A stretch of DNA of 64,000 nucleotides from contig JAPLDR010000055.1 of the NCBI GenBank assembly GCA_026391655.1, positions 34,432 to 98,431 of the forward strand. The letters are read 5' to 3'. This document shows, piece after piece, positions 62,408-64,000 of this stretch. A program made the translations under genes and the position numbers. Position 1 is the stretch's first letter. Every line of letters begins with the position of its first letter. The stretch is from Bacteroidia bacterium (GTDB lineage: Bacteria > Bacteroidota > Bacteroidia > Bacteroidales > Prolixibacteraceae). The notes below the pieces were generated by a model. It worked only from the letters and a program-made list of their open reading frames with translations. It searched no databases and was not told the origin of the DNA.

Positions 62408-63631
62408 TTATTGTATCTTTAAATAAATTCTTCGGAAAAAATCCTGATCAAACGGATTCAACCAGAAAAATTGCAGCGGAATTTCAGGATAAGTTTCTGT
62501 AAATAACCTGTACTTGTTCATTTTCACCTGGTTATTGTCATATTTCACCTCAATGGCCATTAATTCAATTTTGTGTGAAAGTACAAAATCAACTTCATTT
62601 CCTCCGCTAGTGCGCCAATATTGAATCGAATCCGTCCCAATTTTATCGGCAAGAATTCTAAAAACAGTATTTTCCCATAATTCACCTTTGTCTGTTCGAA
62701 CTGCCAAAGGTTGAAAATTATTCAGCAGGCAGTTTCTTAATCCTGTGTCAAGCAAAAATACTTTGGGCATTTTGATCAGTTCTTTTCTCAGGTTCCGGAA
62801 AAATGGTTTTATCATTGCGATGTGAAAGCATTTCTGCATGATCGTGAGAAAATTATCTATAGTTTCATTTTTAATGCGTAAGGTAGATGAAAGCTCATTG
62901 ATATTGACAATACAGCCTGTCTGACCGGCCAGAATCCTAAAAAGGTTGTAAAAGGCAGTTTCGTTAATTACACCCGACTCCATAATGTCCCTTTTAACGA
63001 ATGAGTCCCTGATCTCTTTCAAACGGTTAATCTTTTCCTGCTTATCAGGTTCAGTAACGATCGCAGGGTATCCTCCGTAAATCATATACGATTCCCATTC
63101 AACACGAAGGTAATCTGTGAGCGTACTTTTGAAATCCCCGTTTTTGAGTAAATGGTCTTTTTCTTCTTTGAGACCTGATTTGCCGCTTAATTCAAGATAT
63201 TCATCAAAAGAGCAAGTGTACAATTGAAATATTTTCTTTCTGCCTGCCAGCGAATCCCTGAACTGATTATCGATGTAGAAGGCACTGCTTCCTGTTGCCA
63301 CCACCTTGATTTGTTCTGAATGTTCATCATACAAAAGTTTCAGAAAATTGGAAGGATCATCCAGGTATTGTATTTCATCCACCAGTGCCACCGTCTTTTT
63401 ATTTGGTTCCGGCATGAATTTCAATAAATTCAACGGATTTTCGTTCAATTCGGCAAGTATCGTTTTATTCTCAAGATTCAGAAAAACAACAGGCATCTCC
63501 ATTTCCTTGCAATAAACCTCCAGCTGTTTCAACAAGGTTGATTTTCCGGTTTGCCGCGCTCCGGTGATGATGGAAAATTCCTTTTTCAGGAGGTGAGCCT
63601 GTAAATCTTCGAATAGCTTCCTGCGTATCAT
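62408..63631 (-). CDS. AAA ATPase with C-terminal DUF4143 (AAA_14 family)
   Basis: Protein of 407 residues. Walker A GARQTGKSTLL at residue ~24-32, Walker B VALVDEIQYLDDP, sensor-like VVATGSSAFYI, then the DUF4143 domain with VINETAFYNLFRILAGQTG and NTVFRILADK, ending in a nuclease-like fold region (WRTSGGNEVDFVLSHKIELMAIEVKY), which has the E-V-D-F...I-E-V-K pattern of PD-(D/E)XK nucleases. The family is common in bacteria and archaea and its role is unknown; some regard it as mobile or defence-linked. Two tandem palindromes lie 54-113 bases upstream of its start. Confidence 0.9.
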   Translation of the reverse strand: MIRRKLFEDLQAHLLKKEFSIITGARQTGKSTLLKQLEVYCKEMEMPVVFLNLENKTILAELNENPLNLLKFMPEPNKKTVALVDEIQYLDDPSNFLKLLYDEHSEQIKVVATGSSAFYIDNQFRDSLAGRKKIFQLYTCSFDEYLELSGKSGLKEEKDHLLKNGDFKSTLTDYLRVEWESYMIYGGYPAIVTEPDKQEKINRLKEIRDSFVKRDIMESGVINETAFYNLFRILAGQTGCIVNINELSSTLRIKNETIDNFLTIMQKCFHIAMIKPFFRNLRKELIKMPKVFLLDTGLRNCLLNNFQPLAVRTDKGELWENTVFRILADKIGTDSIQYWRTSGGNEVDFVLSHKIELMAIEVKYDNNQVKMNKYRLFTETYPEIPLQFFWLNPFDQDFFRRIYLKIQ

Positions 63632-63680
63632 TGCATTTTTATATGCGACAAATATAAGAATATTTGATTACAAAATCTAT

Positions 63681-63744
63681 GCAGGGGGTAAAATATCGGA
63701 TAATTTACCCCCTGCATGGGGCAAAATATCGGATATTTTACCCC
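63681..63744. repeat. Two tandem 27-bp near-palindromes upstream of the AAA ATPase
   Basis: Each unit has the form GGGGYAAAATATC-G-GATATTTTACCCC (63685-63711 and 63718-63744; one mismatch to perfect symmetry in each). They are 33 bp apart start to start, about three helical turns, as expected for a paired operator. The first copy sits in a longer 12-bp-arm inverted repeat (63681-63715). They lie in the gene-free stretch 63632-64000. They could equally be a dispersed repeat or terminator. Confidence 0.7.
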
Positions 63745-63942
63745 CTGATGATAAGTGAAAATATATAAGTTGCTGTATTTGAAATAGTAGACAGAATTGA
63801 GATGAAATTTTTAGGACAGAGAACAAATCTGAAATTATTTTCTCTCTTTTACAAACTTCCGATCCCCCTTCTATGTTGTAATCCAAATTTTCGGAGTATT
63901 ATTTTTTTAATATTTTTTAAAAGAACTTCATTCAATGCGTAT

Positions 63943-63950
63943 TATCTTTG
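63943..63950 (+). promoter_or_regulatory. Candidate -7 element facing out of the window
   Basis: TATCTTTG is an exact TAnnTTTG match preceded by an A/T-rich stretch. A transcript starting near 63957 would begin AGGAAGGGGACACAGG and run past the window edge. The following GGGAGCAACCTGTAAG may be the start of a structured leader, but it is cut by the end. Confidence 0.4.
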
Positions 63951-64000
63951 TTTTGTAAAGAGGAAGGGGACACAGGCTCTGCTGGGGAGCAACCTGTAAG

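Noticed and set aside
63943..64000. Cobalamin riboswitch at the right edge
   Set aside because: Only a GCAAC-TGTAAG-like end is seen; the GGGAA and CCGGUG-type blocks expected before it are absent or not recognisable, and the downstream gene is outside the window.
1..64000. Complete polysaccharide utilisation locus
   Set aside because: No SusC/SusD-like pair, ECF sigma/anti-sigma pair or hybrid two-component regulator could be found, so only a carbohydrate-active enzyme cluster is claimed.

Overview
The window looks like a chromosome segment from a member of the Bacteroidota, probably a free-living polysaccharide degrader of the Bacteroidales/Marinilabiliales type; genus cannot be told from the sequence. 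The signs are a type IX secretion (T9SS) C-terminal sorting domain on a giant secreted protein, -7 promoter elements of the TAnnTTTG kind, many lipoprotein or signal-peptide glycoside hydrolases (GH), DUF5916 and DUF4982 families, a PorP/SprF-like relic, and intergenic dispersed hairpins typical of the phylum.

Layout. 1-4.6 kb holds housekeeping genes: the start of an aspartokinase, recA behind bcp (14 bp apart) with a clear recA terminator, a TPR-SPOR protein followed by clpS, and a membrane methyltransferase whose 3' end overlaps clpS. 4.8-26 kb, all on the minus strand, holds a GH39 enzyme, a ~15 kb gene for a ~5,000-residue modular T9SS-secreted protein whose last ~220 codons are broken by two opposing single-base frame changes, a GH2 beta-galactosidase-like enzyme, and a GH51 arabinofuranosidase with an internal deletion. 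26-28 kb is a small-gene and repeat region, including a 55-codon DUF6496 gene. 28-38.7 kb is a plus-strand run of five secreted GHs (GH5-like, GH53, GH35, GH53, GH2) that fits step-wise breakdown of beta-1,4-galactan or arabinogalactan side chains. 38.8-50 kb is mixed: DUF5916, a composite pseudogene, a Tat-exported Gfo/Idh/MocA oxidoreductase, a creatininase-family protein, an acyltransferase, and a GH20-like / DUF1287 / DUF5009 trio. 50-52 kb is a GH36 alpha-galactosidase. 56.6-63.6 kb has cstA, a GH2-GH76 overlapping pair and an AAA ATPase of the DUF4143 type.

The most unusual item is a markedly AT-rich plus-strand island at 52.4-56.4 kb: a 171-residue protein of unknown family, then, one base after its stop codon, a 1,069-residue protein with a reverse-transcriptase palm (YVDD), a long helical middle, an HD phosphohydrolase-like domain and a C-terminal cysteine cluster. 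It resembles phage-defence RT systems (Abi/UG/DRT) in architecture, but I do not recognise this particular RT-HD combination.

The carbohydrate genes jointly suggest use of plant galactan/arabinogalactan-type material (GH53, GH35, GH2, GH51, GH36, GH39), with side capacities on mannan (GH76) and hexosaminides (GH20-like plus DUF5009). No SusC/SusD pair and no sigma/anti-sigma or hybrid two-component regulator lies in the window. Several lesions (GH51 deletion, two frame changes in the giant gene, DUF6807/PorP chimera) could be real decay or sequencing/assembly faults.
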